This document shows, piece after piece, positions 21,926 through 35,237 of a stretch of DNA of 64,000 bases. The notes beneath the pieces are model-generated. The model did no database searches. It saw only the letters and a program-made list of their open reading frames with translations, and was not told the DNA's origin. The DNA comes from Xanthostigma xanthostigma. Taxonomy: Eukaryota; Arthropoda; Insecta; Raphidioptera; Raphidiidae. The stretch spans positions 2,294,001 through 2,358,000 of the forward strand of contig OY754476.1 in the NCBI GenBank assembly GCA_963575645.1, given 5' to 3'. The translations under genes were made by a program, and so were the position numbers. Every line of letters begins with the position of its first letter. Position 1 is the first letter of the stretch.

Positions 21926-24900
21926 GTTGGTTTATTTACAATAAACAGATTTTTCGTAAGCTTTTATAGACAAAGGGTGGATATTGTTACTTTTGTTGAA
22001 CAGGCTCGAATAATTTGTGGGCTGGGCCCTGGAATAACTGCGACTAACGCAGGATTTTATTCTCCAGTACCTATATTCTCTAAAGCCCGAAGCTTTCCGT
22101 AACGTGGCTTGATCAGTGGTGATAGTGGGTGTGTTTCCGACTTCAAACACGGAAGCTTTAGTAAACATAGATAAACATAAAATATATTACACTAAAGACC
22201 GGTTTCCCAAAACGAATTCATTTTATAAAAATAACTAATTAATTATATTAATATTTTTAATTCATCCAAAGACTTCAAAATAGACATTATTTTGACAGAT
22301 TAACCGTGTTTTTTATTTTTACTCGAAACGAATTATAGGTATATATATTTTTTAATTCTGGAAATTTTGTTTGTACAAATCAAATAAAAAAAAACAACGA
22401 AATCACAATATTTCACAGTTTTTTAAAGGATATTTATTAATGCACCAACTAGTAGTTTAAAATGTGATATTTAAAGCTTTTTTAGTTATTTAAATTATAT
22501 AAAAAATTAGACACGTTTTTTAAATTATTAAATATAATAATAACAAAAAAAGTGCACTAATATTTACTTTGCTATTTTTTTCATAATCATAAAGAGCATT
22601 TTGTTAATTTTCTGTGGCTACTCAAAAAAGCAGCATGAAATTAATATTTTAGCAGTAACAATTAAGTATTGTTCACTGTACTATTTTTACAGTTATAATT
22701 TAATTAACTAGCGCGTATTCGTGTATCTGTATTTTTAGTACATTCAATATTATTATGAGTGGTAATTAAATTTTATACGAATAATGCGATGATTTACTGT
22801 ATTTAATTCATATACAATAAAGTTTATTAAAATACCAGTAGTTTTTAATAGTTGGTATACGAAAAAAAATTGTTCTTTGCTCATATTTCTGAATTTTTCG
22901 TGTAATTATATTGGTGCTAAAAAAGTTGAATTCAAACAATACCTAAAAATACTATTTTTTTAAATCATTTCATAAAGCTAAAAGAATATGATATGAATTA
23001 CACAGTTTAAAATAAAAATCAGCGATTTTTTATCTTATTTAATTGTTATACAGTACAATTATTGCATTGTTATCATTCAGTAGATATATAATTAATTATA
23101 TAAGTAATTAATTTTTATTGTTCACTTTTTGATAAATTTTATTATCATTGAATTAAGTACGTATCTAATAATTATTGAAGCTCTTCAAAAATTGTACGTC
23201 ACATTATCTTATTTAAATTATATTTTTTTATCACTTTCTGAATTAAACTTCGCTGCACTACACGAAATCTGCACATTCAACCGATTTTAATGCGGTTTTT
23301 ATGAATAGAAAAATTGCAGCTAGCGCGTGTATTTGTAACATTCAAAACGCATTGTTTTTTTTTTAATTTTGTAAACAACTATTTTGCTTATCAAGAAGCC
23401 TGACGTTTAAAAAAATCAATTCCCAATATTGTACGTCAATTTAAGTATGTTTAATTTTGAATGAGATACAATATAGGTATTTTATACATAAATGTTTCTA
23501 GCTATATTAGTAACTTATACAATTGATTTTTAAAACTTGTTTAGATAACGTATCTTTTAATGGTTGTTCAACACTTGTATCAAAAAAAAAATTCTAAAGA
23601 AAGTACCAATTTTAAAAAACTTGTCTTTTTGGAAAACGACATGAAACAGTTGTTTTAGATTATTTGTTGAAAAAACAAAAGTCTATGTTAGTTTTTGAGC
23701 GCAATAAGAGAGTGAATTATTTTTGACGAGTGAAAAGTTAAATTTTCTTACCTATATATTCATAGAACATTTTAAGAACTTATTAGGTAACTTAATGCAC
23801 ATGTATATTAAATTTAACTGTACATATTTTTAAATTATGTGATAATATCAGCACGCGATGATATAATATATCCACAAATGGAAGCGTGTAGATCTTCAAA
23901 GCCACAGATCAGCCGAAGATTTTGCGGTAAAAAGGCATCCGGGTCTTTACATTTTATATTAGAATCCGGTCGAAGTCTGTCCATCTTTTTTTGAAGTATT
24001 TATGTGAATTCAGGCAATTTAACATTTACGTTTTATAATTAACGCTATTGGTTGTAACCATGGAATCGACGATCTAATCATATAAATAATTAATATATAT
24101 ATTTTTTTGTGTAAGTGTCAATTTTTTTTTAATATATGGTTTTTTGGCCTCTGCATCCTCTGACATAATCAGCCATGTCAATTGTCAATACAATCGGAAC
24201 AATTCCAGTGTAAGAACTGAAGAAAATATAAGTGTCAATTTATAACGTTATTTTGTGTAGTTTCACTACTGTAAGCCACACTGTCTTAGTAATTATAATT
24301 TTAACTTTGAGTATTGCATAAGAAGTTTTGAGTGCAGTGGCGAATTTACGCATTTTCCAAGTAATAGGCTTTTAAATTTTTGCCGCTCTTGCCTCTACAA
24401 TTGTCAGTGCCCAGATTATTTTTACAATCAAACAATTTGGTTGAAATTGCACAAAAAGTAGTTTTTGGGTATATTTCCGAGCTAATTAAAGCTTAATCAT
24501 GTTCGACTATTAAGGCGGAGTAATGTATGCTACTTATACAATAATTTACATTCGGTAAAAGTAATTCAATCGGCTAAAAAAAAGGAAATATTCGGACTCC
24601 AAAGTTGCCGCCCTAGGCTCAAACCTACTTAGCCTGCTGGTAAATCCGCCACTGTTTGAGTGTCACGACTCATGTTTTCTTCACGGTGGTTACGTCTTAT
24701 AAAAAGCTTTAAAAATTGATTGTTAACAATTGTTAAAAATATTAAGTTAATGAACAGCATGGGGGATTGTCGAAAAACGTGTCCGAGATAAAGACGAATT
24801 CTACACTTAAAATGTAAAGAAAAGTGATTTTTCGGCGACTATGTGGTCTGTCTGTGAGATTTTTTCATTCGCAACAAAACCTCTGCAAAGATATATTTTT

Positions 24901-27599
24901 ATTTAAACGTTTTTCTTTTAAATGTTAATCAGAACTAACCATATTAATTAATGAGGATCATTGGTTTTAGAAATATACGCAATTTTGTGCACCTACTTAT
25001 AAAAACTGCCCCGTCTTAAAAAAAAATTAAAAATAAGTTAAGATATTTTTAAATATTCTACAGGAAAATTTGGTTAAGGGGTCGCGAAATTTTTTTTTGT
25101 GAAAGCTGAAATACGTATTAAAAATCACAATTTTTTATAAATAGTTCGTTTTAGTCGGTAATTTGGAGAAACCGTGATCGCTATGAAGATTTTCCACGAT
25201 TAGTTGCCGGAATTATAAAATTAAAAAGTAAAATCTGATTACGCTAATTCATTTGTACTTTCAGCAGCGATACAGAATACAGAATTATAATAATAATAAG
25301 GAAGATAAATGAAAAAAAAGAATTAATTGCTGAAATATATTAATTTTTATAATGCTGACAAGTTTTTAAAATACATTTTTGGCAATAATGAAGACAGATA
25401 TAATTAGTGGCCTGTCTCATTTTTTTTTTTTTAAATAGTTATTTCATTTTTATGATAATTACTTATTATGCTGGAATGGCTCTGAATCCATTTTGGAAAA
25501 CGTATTGTTTTTTTGAAAAAAATGTAGATTTTTAAAATTATAAATAGCCTCACATAAACGCGAATATGGAAATTGTAAGACCGGACTTTTAGGCGAGTTT
25601 TGGTCGGTTCAAGTTTAGATTTTCGTTTTTTCCAATTTTTGTGATTTCAGTTATGGGCAACCAAAAACAATTTATTACTATGTTTTTATTATAAATGCGA
25701 TTTAAATAAAAAAATAAATAAAATGGTGTTTAATTACATCCACATAGTAATTTTGACACTATGACGTTTAATGATGAACAAATCATCCATAAAAAATTGA
25801 ATTAACCGATACGCCTTTGATCATTGATTCATACAAAATATATAAATAACACCGCGAGAGTATTATTTCAAAGTCAAAATATTTTTTATCGTGATTATAA
25901 TACATTATTATTAATTTTTAAACGGTCATTTATTTTTAGATGTCTGATGATTAAAGCCTTTTATTGAAAAGAAATTAAATTTAAATACCAAATAACATGA
26001 GGGTAATGCTTTTATCAAATGTTATTAAAATTAATAAAAACATATCTACAATTAAAAAAATAGTTCCTCTCATTGCAAATAAGTCCTGGTGAGAACTAGT
26101 TATATAATTATCGAACTTATGCATCTATAATAATCTTTAAATTTTTAATGGTGTTTGATTTTTCAATAACTGTTTTTAGAATATTAAAAAAAACAGTTTT
26201 GCAACATTTTAACTTGAAAATCGGTTATTAACAAAAATTGTACCGGAAGACTTGACAATAATAATAAATTTGGTAATATTTTTGTTACAGTAAAGCAGAA
26301 GGAAACAACATGCCAGTCTCACAGGAAGTTCTCGATAAACTCGAAGCAGGATTCAAAACCTTGGAAGCTTCTGACTCCAAGTCCCTTTTGAAAAAATATC
26401 TCACACGGGAAGTGTTAGACAAACTGAAGACCCAGCAGACATCTTTCGGCTCTACTTTATTGGATGTCATTCAGTCAGGTAAAGTTTCGAAAATGAAAAA
26501 CATTAGTTTGCGGTTGAAATATTGTTTTGAGGGAATATTTTTTATATAAACTGTATAATATAAATATTTAGAAAATAGTTTTTATTTATATTTTTTCGAT
26601 AAAGATAACGTGAAAAAAGTCTATTCTTTACAAAAAAGTAAACAGAAGTAAATTGAAGTGCGATAATAATTAATGAATTGTAATTTGTTGTTTTCAGGTT
26701 ATGCAAACCACGACTCCGGTGTAGGAGTTTATGCTCCCGATGCTGAATCTTACACCACCTTCGCCGATTTATTCGACCCAATCATTGAAGATTACCATGG
26801 TGGATTCAAGAAGACTGACAAACATCCACCAAAGAACTGGGGTGATGTCGACACTTTCGGCAATTTGGACCCGACAGGAGAATACGTAATCTCAACCCGC
26901 GTTCGTTGCGGTCGCTCCATGGAAGGTTACCCATTCAACCCATGCCTAACTGAGGCCCAGTACAAAGAGATGGAGGAGAAAGTATCGAATACATTGCGCG
27001 GCTTGGAGGGCGAACTGAAAGGTCAATTCTATCCGTTGACCGGCATGTCAAAGGAAGTACAACAGAAATTGATCGACGATCATTTCCTGTTCAAAGAGGG
27101 CGATCGCTTCTTGCAGGCGGCAAACGCTTGCCGTTTCTGGCCAACCGGTCGTGGTATCTATCACAACGACAATAAAACATTCTTGGTATGGTGCAACGAG
27201 GAAGATCATTTGCGTATCATCTCGATGCAGATGGGCGGTGACTTGGGTCAAGTGTACAGGCGTCTTGTAACGGCCGTCAATGATATCGAGAAACGCATTC
27301 CGTTCTCCCACAACGATCGTCTTGGCTTCCTCACTTTCTGTCCCACCAACTTGGGCACGACTGTTCGCGCTTCTGTACACATTAAGGTACCAAAGTTGGC
27401 TGCAAACAAGGCTAAGCTCGAGGAAGTAGCCGGCAAGTTTAACTTGCAAGTTCGCGGCACGCGCGGTGAACACACAGAAGCTGAAGGTGGCATCTATGAC
27501 ATCTCTAACAAACGCCGCATGGGTCTTACGGAATATGATGCCGTCAAAGAAATGTACGACGGCATTTCCGAACTGATCAAGATTGAACGCGAATTGTAA
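21849..27599 (+). CDS. ArgK: Arginine kinase
   Basis: Phosphagen kinase that transfers phosphate between ATP and arginine to buffer cellular energy. Exons: 21849-21925 (alternative first coding exon), 26291-26478, 26698-27599. From the Met at 26310 the protein is 356 residues, the usual arthropod length. In that numbering the substrate-specificity loop is S63-G64-V65-G66-Y68, nucleotide-binding arginines lie in STRVR (122-126), catalytic E225 is in NEEDH, reactive C271 in CPTNLGT and E314 in RGEH. The first exon adds 32 residues beginning MGGCAS; its split codon (AG|T) joins exon 2 in frame, giving 388 residues. Exon 3 is GC-rich with favoured codons, unlike the flanks. Identification is secure; use of the long form is inferred. 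Confidence 0.97.
21926..24334. other. Arginine kinase intron, left part
   Basis: AT-rich with no complete element recognised. A less AT-rich block at about 21985-22150 has no known similarity that I can see. Confidence 0.6.
24335..24654. mobile_element. hAT-type MITE, CAGTGGCG family
   Basis: Ends CAGTGGCGAATTTACG and GGTAAATCCGCCACTG with a perfect 8-bp duplication TTTGAGTG (24327-24334, 24655-24662). Contains GCCGCCCTAGGCTCAA near the right end, shared with 57773-58068. Confidence 0.92.
24663..26290. other. Arginine kinase intron, right part
   Basis: AT-rich; nothing recognised except the acceptor TTTTTGTTACAG at 26279-26290. Confidence 0.7.
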
Positions 27600-28175
27600 A
27601 CGACGACGACGACACCGAGATGGCCGATTCGACGGGTAGGTGGGAGCCATCAGCCAGGAGAAAAAGGAGCGACGGGAGGAGTGGAGAAGAGTTTGGAGAA
27701 TAACCCGCCAGTCAGTAGTCAATCACCGAATAACGCTGGTGACTACTGACTGCTGGTCACTGACTCACTGCTAACTACATAACATACAAAATACTTATAT
27801 GTGTAAAAATATATTATGTATTTATCCTAATTAATTTACTTTTTTGTTATTATTCATTTATCACTTTTATTTAGATGTCTCATTTTTTTTCTCAATCATT
27901 TTTAATTAAAATTTCGCAAATGTAATGATATATGTACGTATTTTAATCAGTATTCAACATTGTATAATTATTTTATTTTGAAACATGTATTATTTTATTT
28001 GAATACAGTATTGAGCAGGGCTAGGAGGGCTTTATTAGTACCTACAATATTTGTCTTGGCAGCTTTCTAGTCCATTTCATTTAACATGTATCAATATGCA
28101 AATTGCAGCACAAATGTCAAAATTGTACATGTAAACCTAAATGATTGATCAATAAAAAGACATTAATTAAAAACA
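27600..28175 (+). terminator. ArgK: Arginine kinase 3' UTR with poly(A) signal
   Basis: Begins with a CGACGACGACGAC run just after the stop codon. An AATAAA signal is at 28151-28156, with no better one closer to the stop in the same strand context. Confidence 0.6.
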
Positions 28176-28461
28176 GGACTTTATCTCATCACCTCTGTGT
28201 ATCCCACGACGTGTCTGATAAAAAAAAAAGTACGCTGAATCATACACGCAAATTGGTATCTCGTTTAGTTTATAAATTATGCAAAAAAAAAGAAATTGTT
28301 TAAAACGGCTATATCTCTGAAATTAAACGAGATACAGGGTTGAGGATTGTCATAATGGGCCCAGCGTGATTTTTTCCATAGTATACGTCTTAATATAAAA
28401 AGAAACGGGGCAAATATATTCAAATTTTTCTCAATGTTAGAAGTTGTAGCGTTTATAAATT

Positions 28462-28722
28462 AAAAAAAAAATTGGTTGTCTGTAAAGTCGGTTTACGGAC
28501 GATAGTTTTACGTGATAACATCATAAAGAAACATTGATGAACTCTCTGACGTCACGCGAGAAGAGAGAGAAATGCGTACAAGCCGACGCTTGGGCCGATC
28601 GTGCCTCTCTATCGCTTATACCGCGCTCTCGCTTGCACGCTCAGGCTCAGGCGGAACGTGACACTTTTTCGTGCGTGCAGCCGGTGTTTCATCAATTTAT
28701 AAGACGTTATCACGTCAAAAAA
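28462..28722 (-). mobile_element. GACGTGATAACGTC MITE, long subfamily (copy b)
   Basis: Minus-strand copy, about 261 bp. Contains a perfect CRE-like palindrome in TCTGACGTCACGCG near 28548. Nearly identical to copies at 44391 and 58657. Confidence 0.9.
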
Positions 28723-30320
28723 GATCAAAAATATATAAGGCCCGCCTGGTTCGCCGAGGCCCCTTGAATTTTGATTGTTAAAACGGTTGTATATTAGGAA
28801 GTTTGAAGGTTACCGCATCTTCAGACTCAACGGCTAACGCCTAACACCGTCAGATGATCCGCTAAACGGTGGCAGAGCCAGAGACAAAAGAACAAAGCCC
28901 ATTTGAGTCGTACACACCATTACTTTAGCGAGACAAGTCGATGTTTCTTCGCTCTGTACAATACAACTTGTATTGTCTCTGACAATACTTTTCTACTTCT
29001 GTAATGCAAACCTTCGACCATATATACTTATAGAGTATAGACTATTCACGCGGATAGCGGAATGTATTTGCTATTAGTTTCCATGGTTACATAATATGGT
29101 TTTGTGTGTAAAAAATTACAAAATCAGCTTGTCGGCTACGTAACTAATTTATTTATGACAGATTTTCAGAACAAAATAAAAGAAAATCCGATTTTTTTAT
29201 TTTAAAATATTTCCGACACTATAAAGTTTAGAAAAAATTTTTTTTGGAGAAATAAATAGAAAATAAACCGACATGAAAAATATACCATTATAAGAGAAAA
29301 ACAACGTTCTAGCGCATAGGTATCTATTCTGGGCATGCACCAATCTTCCTCAAAAACAATAGGGCTCTTCATATTTTCATGTCCAACATCTTACTTGGTT
29401 TCGATCCTCTCGTACATTCTATAAGGGTGCTATCCATATACTTTTATTCTATACTGAGCATAGGAATAAAATCGCAATCGAACCATTAGGGTGCAAACAT
29501 AATACTTCTGTCTTTTTTAAGCCGTAAGCACTGTATTGTTAACGGGAGTAGCTCCATGGATCAGCAAAAAGACAACCATTATAAAAAAGACAATCTGGCA
29601 ATTTTCCGTGTATGTGATATCACCCGAAGCCTGGCTTATGAATTGAACAATCCGTGAGTATGTATGGTCAAAGAGACAAAGCGTTGAGTTCGTAGCAGCG
29701 GGCAATTGGGTTGAACTATGAACGTCCTGCCCATAATAATTAAGTATAATATGGTCCTGCTTTTTGCAATATCTATAGTTTTTTAGATTATCTAAAAGAC
29801 TAAAACCTACTAAATTTAATACCTCTTTGTTCTGTAAGAAGTTTAGATAAGAATTGTTTAGGTAGAAGAATATAAGTACAGTAATTTCGATAAGAGTCTA
29901 CCTGAATTGATTTGAAATTTAGGGATTTTGTTTCTATGTGAACGTTTTTGAACAGGTAACAAATAATTCTATGTTTTGGTAGCAAAATCTTCTTATTTGG
30001 ACTGTTAATGGCGAGTGTCAATTAAGGCTGGTGAAGTGTCATTTTAAAATATAACGAAAATGAAATTTTCGATTATGAGTAATTTTTAAATGGTAAGTCT
30101 TAGATTTTAAATTAAATAGTGTCGTAAATGTGCTTTAAAATGTATTTTCTTAGTTTTTAACTAATCATTTTAGGATTATTTAAAATGCCGGCTCCTCTTG
30201 TATGGTGATTTTTAAATGTAAATAATTATTAATTTAATTATTACGGAACACATATATATTATTAACATAACTAATATATAAAATAGATTTAAATAATATA
30301 CTGTGATGTGGGAGTAACAA
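28723..30320. other. Intergenic region between arginine kinase and the receptor kinase
   Basis: No gene seen. Contains the inverted partner (29440-29521) of the repeat at 11339-11417. The promoter of the receptor kinase should lie here, but I could not place it. Confidence 0.5.
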
Positions 30321-33300
30321 ATGATTGATATTTTAATCACTGAAGATAAAATGAAGTTGATAGTTGTCATACTCATTGGAATATTTCAAAATAGCAATTC
30401 CGAAAATCAGTCCAGTATTGATTATGGAGGAGAACTTGTTCCTCCGCCAGGGTATTGTGCTCCATACAGTGGGAAGATATGTAGAAACTATGTAAATAGT
30501 ACACGACTGGTTTGGTTTAATATTTCGCACGACAATGCAGGCGGATGGCTTAATGAACAAATAACTGCCGGTCTTTGGGAAGAAATGGTTGTTGGTCTTA
30601 AAGAACCTTGCCGAAGCGCTGCAGAGGTACCTATCTATAGCTCTCCCTTTTAAAATATCGAATATTTGTGACCTTCTTTTGAATTTTCAGAAATTACTCT
30701 GCACATACGCCTTTCCGCAATGTCTCATGAAAGACAGTTATCCGATAGGCTTACCGTTATGTTATGAAGACTGTATTGCTGTCAAACAGCAATTCTGCTA
30801 TAATGATTGGGCCCTAATCGAAGACAATAAACAAAGAGGGATATATTTCAAATCTAGAGGACATTTTCAGTTGCCTGATTGTGAAGCATTGCCTAGATAC
30901 AGTTCCAGGAACAAAACAGTGACTTGTTCCCACGCAAAACTTACAGAAATGCACTTGGATGAAATTACATGCAAGTTAAACAATTTAATAAAAAAAAGTG
31001 TAGGTTTAAGATCAACGAAGACAGATTTATTACTTCACAATTGATATGAGTGCCAGACCTATCAATCAAAGTCGAGGATGAGTTATTTTATTTTCCTTTA
31101 TTACAATTTTTAATAAAGAAACGATAGAGACTTCTTAGTATAAACAACAACGCTTTAATAATCACGTTTCTTAAACCTACAGATTCAGTGAAACCTGAAA
31201 CAATCCCGAAACACGCGATTTCAATATAGACATTCCTTTTTTCAGACGACTGTGTTCGAGAAAGGGGTAGATTCTATCAAGGACAAATGAATGTAACTAA
31301 ATATGGTTTGTCCTGTCAACATTGGTCATCTCAAAGACCGCATTCACATTATCGTCCGCCGGATGTATTTCCTGAAATCCAAAATGCTGAGAATTATTGC
31401 CGAAACGCTGGAGGGGAAGAACCAATGCCGTGGTGTTATACCATGGATCCAGAAGTGCGCTGGCAACATTGTGATATACCAGTGTGCGGTCAGTATCAAA
31501 ATACGCATTTTTTCCATTCTTGTACCGTGCGCTTGTCGGTTTTTCGAGGCACATCAAAGGAGTCAAATAGGCAAATACGCAAATAAACCGTCCACACAAT
31601 GGCCATATTCAGAAGCGCACGTGCCGTGCACCTGTACAGACGTGCAGTATTTTTGTGTCTGTGCTGTACTGGAACAATTACTATTGAAAATGAATTGGGA
31701 CAATGAAACAGTGCTAAAATTCCTGGAATTTTGAACCTTGCGTTCTGTTGCCAAATGTTTATGTGTTTGCTATTTGACTGCTATGTGTGGATGGTCGTAT
31801 TTGCCTCTATTTGCATGTTTGTCTTGAACGTCATATATTTTGCCAAATACAACAAAAACCCAATAGCGAACACAAATAGCCATGTGAAGTGCCACCTTTA
31901 GATGTTGCATTATTTTACGCTTACATAATATAATAATACAATATACTTAGAATTGGTTTTAATTGCAGATAATGTAACAGTGATAGGAAATGAAATTTTA
32001 AAAAATATAAAAATGGACACATCTTTGACACCAAAACTTATATTAATTTTGTCTGGTATTGGATTTTGTTCTGTAGTGGTTTTATTATTACTTGTACTAT
32101 TGTGCCATCGTATTTACAAACACAGACTGGGTTACAATCCAGCTGCAACACAAGATGTTAGTATTGACTTGGATAAATTACCCAGTAATTTAGCTTATCA
32201 TAGGTAATAATGCATTTAAATTTTACGGTAAAATTTCGTTAATACGCATTTAGCATTGTCTTATCAATATTTACACTACCAAAATAATCAATGCTCAATA
32301 ATATGATATAAAAAATATACCTGAAAAATTGGCTCAAAAGCATTTGAAGGGTACACGGGAAGAAGGCGATTTGTCAGTAAAAATTCGAAATTAATTTTTT
32401 TATGCCATCTTGTAGCCAAAAGTCGTACCTTTCTGTTGGTGTATTCATTTTAGACAAGAATACGCTAGGTCAAAAGTTATAAGCGTTGAAAGAAATGCAT
32501 CAGCAAGTAAATGGTACGATCTTAAACACTTCAAAATGCTCTCTTGCATAATTTACATTTTTTGACAAACCGCCTTCTTCCCGTGTACCCTTCATTTTAA
32601 ATCGCCAACTGGGCATATTTTAAAGTATTTTTTCGAAATTAACTTATCATAAATGTAAGTAAAGATGTGAAAAATAAAAGCGTATTAATAAAAATTTACA
32701 ATATATTTGTATTGAAAATTTTACGTGAACATTTACTGAAATAACGAATTTTTAGAACTGGAATCCAATTAAATCCAAAATTGGAAAAGTTAGAATTTCC
32801 AAGGAACGATATTATTTATATCAGAGATTTAGGTCAAGGCGCTTTTGGTCGTGTATTTCAAGCAAAAGCACCGGGTTTGGTGCCTGGTGAAGAGTTTACT
32901 CTAGTTGCTGTAAAAATGCTTAAAGATGAAGCATCGCAAGATTTACAAGTAGACTTCGAAAGAGAAGCTTGTTTGTTAGCTGAATTTGATCATCCAAATA
33001 TTGTGAAATTACTTGGAGTATGTGCTGTCGGTAGACCAATGTGTCTTTTATTCGAATATATGGGAAAAGGAGATCTCAATGAATTTTTACGGTATTTTAA
33101 ATAACTTTAATTCGACCAAGACGCCACATATTTTCTAAGTTGAATACTGTTTACTTATTTTACAGATCTTGTTCGCCCAGTAATTACGTATTAAGAAGTT
33201 CTGACGACGAAGTATTTCGCGATGCTCGACTATCACATCGCGATTTATTAAATATTGCTCGTCAAGTGGCCGCTGGTATGGTTTATCTATCTGATCGCAA

Positions 33301-35237
33301 GTTTGTTCATCGCGACCTTGCCACAAGAAATTGCCTCATCAATGGAGAAATGGTTGTTAAAATTGCTGACTTTGGTTTGTCTCAAAAAATTTATCTGCAG
33401 GTACGTTAAACATAACACTAAAGAAATTATAAAAACTGAAAAAGAATCACAATACGCGTGCAAAATTTCAACTTAATTGATAGACGGAAAGAGGGTGAAA
33501 TTTTTAAAGTCAGACCGGTCAGCTAGTAATCATAATATTGTATTGTCATCAGAACTAAGCACATGTGCAAAGACAATTGGATAACGAGAAGTTTGTTTAA
33601 AAGCAATAGGGTTATTGACAGTGATTAAAATTAAATATAAAACTGTGTTATAATGAAAGTTTATGGTCTAAAATATCGTTTAGAATTATTATTTTTATTA
33701 AATAAGTGCGTTAAGTATATTAAAATAAATAAATAAAATCACGATTTTTAACCTGTGTCACGTGATTACAAACACCAATCACAGCGCGTGACGTCATTAA
33801 TCAGTCAACATGGCCGGTAGCTGTGTACCACTGACTGCCATGTGTATTCGTTATCTCTGTTCAGTGTATGTTCTCTGGTGTATTCATTGTACTCTGTCAA
33901 TCATATTAAATGCAACACTTTGTTGGTTATAATGCTATATGTCACGTTGTACCCGCTTGCTTAGTGTTTACCATGGACATAGATTCCTATGTCCATGGTG
34001 TTTACTGATTGCCTACTGTGGCGTAGGCAATCAGTAAACATGGCTGTCAAGGTCAAATTATTGACGTTTTGGCGCAGAATTTAAAGTCAAAATAAAAAAC
34101 AACTAATAATGAGTCAAATCTGTTATATTTATGGGAAAAAAATTTTTTTACTGGTACATATAGCTTTATTCTTTAATTTTAAATACTTTTTGAAATTTTG
34201 TCAATAACCCTATTGCAGGCTTTGTACTGAACAGAGTTAATAATAATAATAATAAAACTCTTTATTTGGTTTACCACACAGTATAAATAGCGTCATAAAA
34301 TTAATTTACAGTATTCCTTTTAAAGAATAACTACTAAGTCCCAGCAGGTATACCTATTTTTAATTCCCTTTTAAATTTATTTTTATTTGGTTCATCTTTT
34401 AGATGATTTGGCATTTTATTATATATTCTAATCATGGCATTTCTGACACCCCTATATGTACTGTCAGCGCCGAGAAATCGGTTTTCAAATTATTTTTGTC
34501 ACGAGTGATATAATTATGATTTCTATGGTTCCTATTGAATAAATATGGATGCTCTTTCATAAATTTGCTGCATTCATAGATGTATAGATCATAGACAGTT
34601 TAGTAAATAATTGACGACAGCTAGCGCAAGGTGTCACATTTGCCATGATTCTGATACAGTTTTTTTGCAGCTTAAAGATCTTAATGGTATGAGTAGAACT
34701 GCCCCAAAAAATGATACCATATTGCACGATTGAATGGAAATATGCATAATATAATATATTTGTTAACATATTTTGGTCGTTGACATATTTTTTTAAAATT
34801 CGTAATATATACAGCGCTTTATTCAATTTAGGTAGTATAGAATCTATATGGGATTTCCAGTCCAGATTTTTAATAAAAACGTGTATCTCTTTTAGGATTA
34901 CTATAAGGGTGATGAACAAGATGCAATTCCAGTCCGTTGGATGCCATTAGAAAGTATTTTGTACAATAAGTACACTATAGAATCGGATGTCTGGGCGTTT
35001 GCAGTATGCTTATGGGAAATATTCTCATTTGCCATGCAGCCCTATTATGGAATGACACATGAAGAGGTAGTAAAATTTGTCAAAGAAGGTAACATGTTAG
35101 CGTGTCCAGATAATACTCCACCCGCCGTTTATACGTTAATGCAGCAATGTTGGGCTCGCAAGCCAGCCGCTCGACCTAGTTTTCGTGTGATATATCAAAC
35201 CTTGGAAGAAATATACAGAGACGCTGAAAGGACATAG
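30321..35237 (+). CDS. Nrk: Receptor tyrosine kinase, Nrk/MuSK/ROR group
   Basis: Membrane receptor with a Wnt-binding-type cysteine-rich domain. Exons: 30321-30626, 30691-31003, 31246-31488, 31969-32203, 32756-33091, 33166-33400, 34896-35237; joined length 2010 nt, 669 residues. A second Met (30351) gives a cleaner signal peptide, [12 protein letters not shown]. Frizzled-type CRD at about 38-190 (LCTYAFPQC), kringle at about 207-288 ([20 protein letters not shown]), TM at about 311-333, kinase from about 384. Kinase residues: GQGAFGRV (392-399), K419, HRDLATRN (526-533), DFG (546-548), activation tyrosines Y554, Y558, Y559. The activation segment and the [13 protein letters not shown] stretch are MuSK-like. 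No Ig domain is encoded, as in fly Nrk. Confidence is high for family, slightly lower for the exact start. Confidence 0.93.
33603..34216. mobile_element. TIR element in receptor kinase intron 6
   Basis: Termini GCAATAGGGTTATTGACA and GTCAATAACCCTATTGC are inverted copies. The interior contains two small hairpins, ACCATGGACATAG / CTATGTCCATGGT and TGATTGCCTAC / GTAGGCAATCA. No clear target duplication. Confidence 0.65.
34239..34882 (-). pseudogene. 5'-truncated Jockey-like LINE, reverse transcriptase C-terminal part
   Basis: A minus-strand frame at about 34557-34895 encodes the end of a non-LTR reverse transcriptase: [22 protein letters not shown] and [12 protein letters not shown] are family hallmarks. 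The 3' end is a TAA microsatellite (34239-34256). The reading frame is broken toward the 3' end, and the truncated 5' end stops about 13 bp before the splice acceptor of the last receptor kinase exon. Confidence 0.8.

Noticed and set aside
27048-27722. A 224-codon minus-strand frame opposite arginine kinase exon 3
   Set aside because: It is the shadow of a highly biased, GC-rich coding exon and has no family features.
28534-28767. 77-codon frame shared by MITE copies (also on the minus strand at 44375-44575)
   Set aside because: Conservation is explained by recent copies of the same MITE; no transposase or other domain.
34557-34919. Minus-strand frame as a host gene
   Set aside because: It is the C-terminal part of a LINE reverse transcriptase, truncated and broken, with a TAA-repeat tail.
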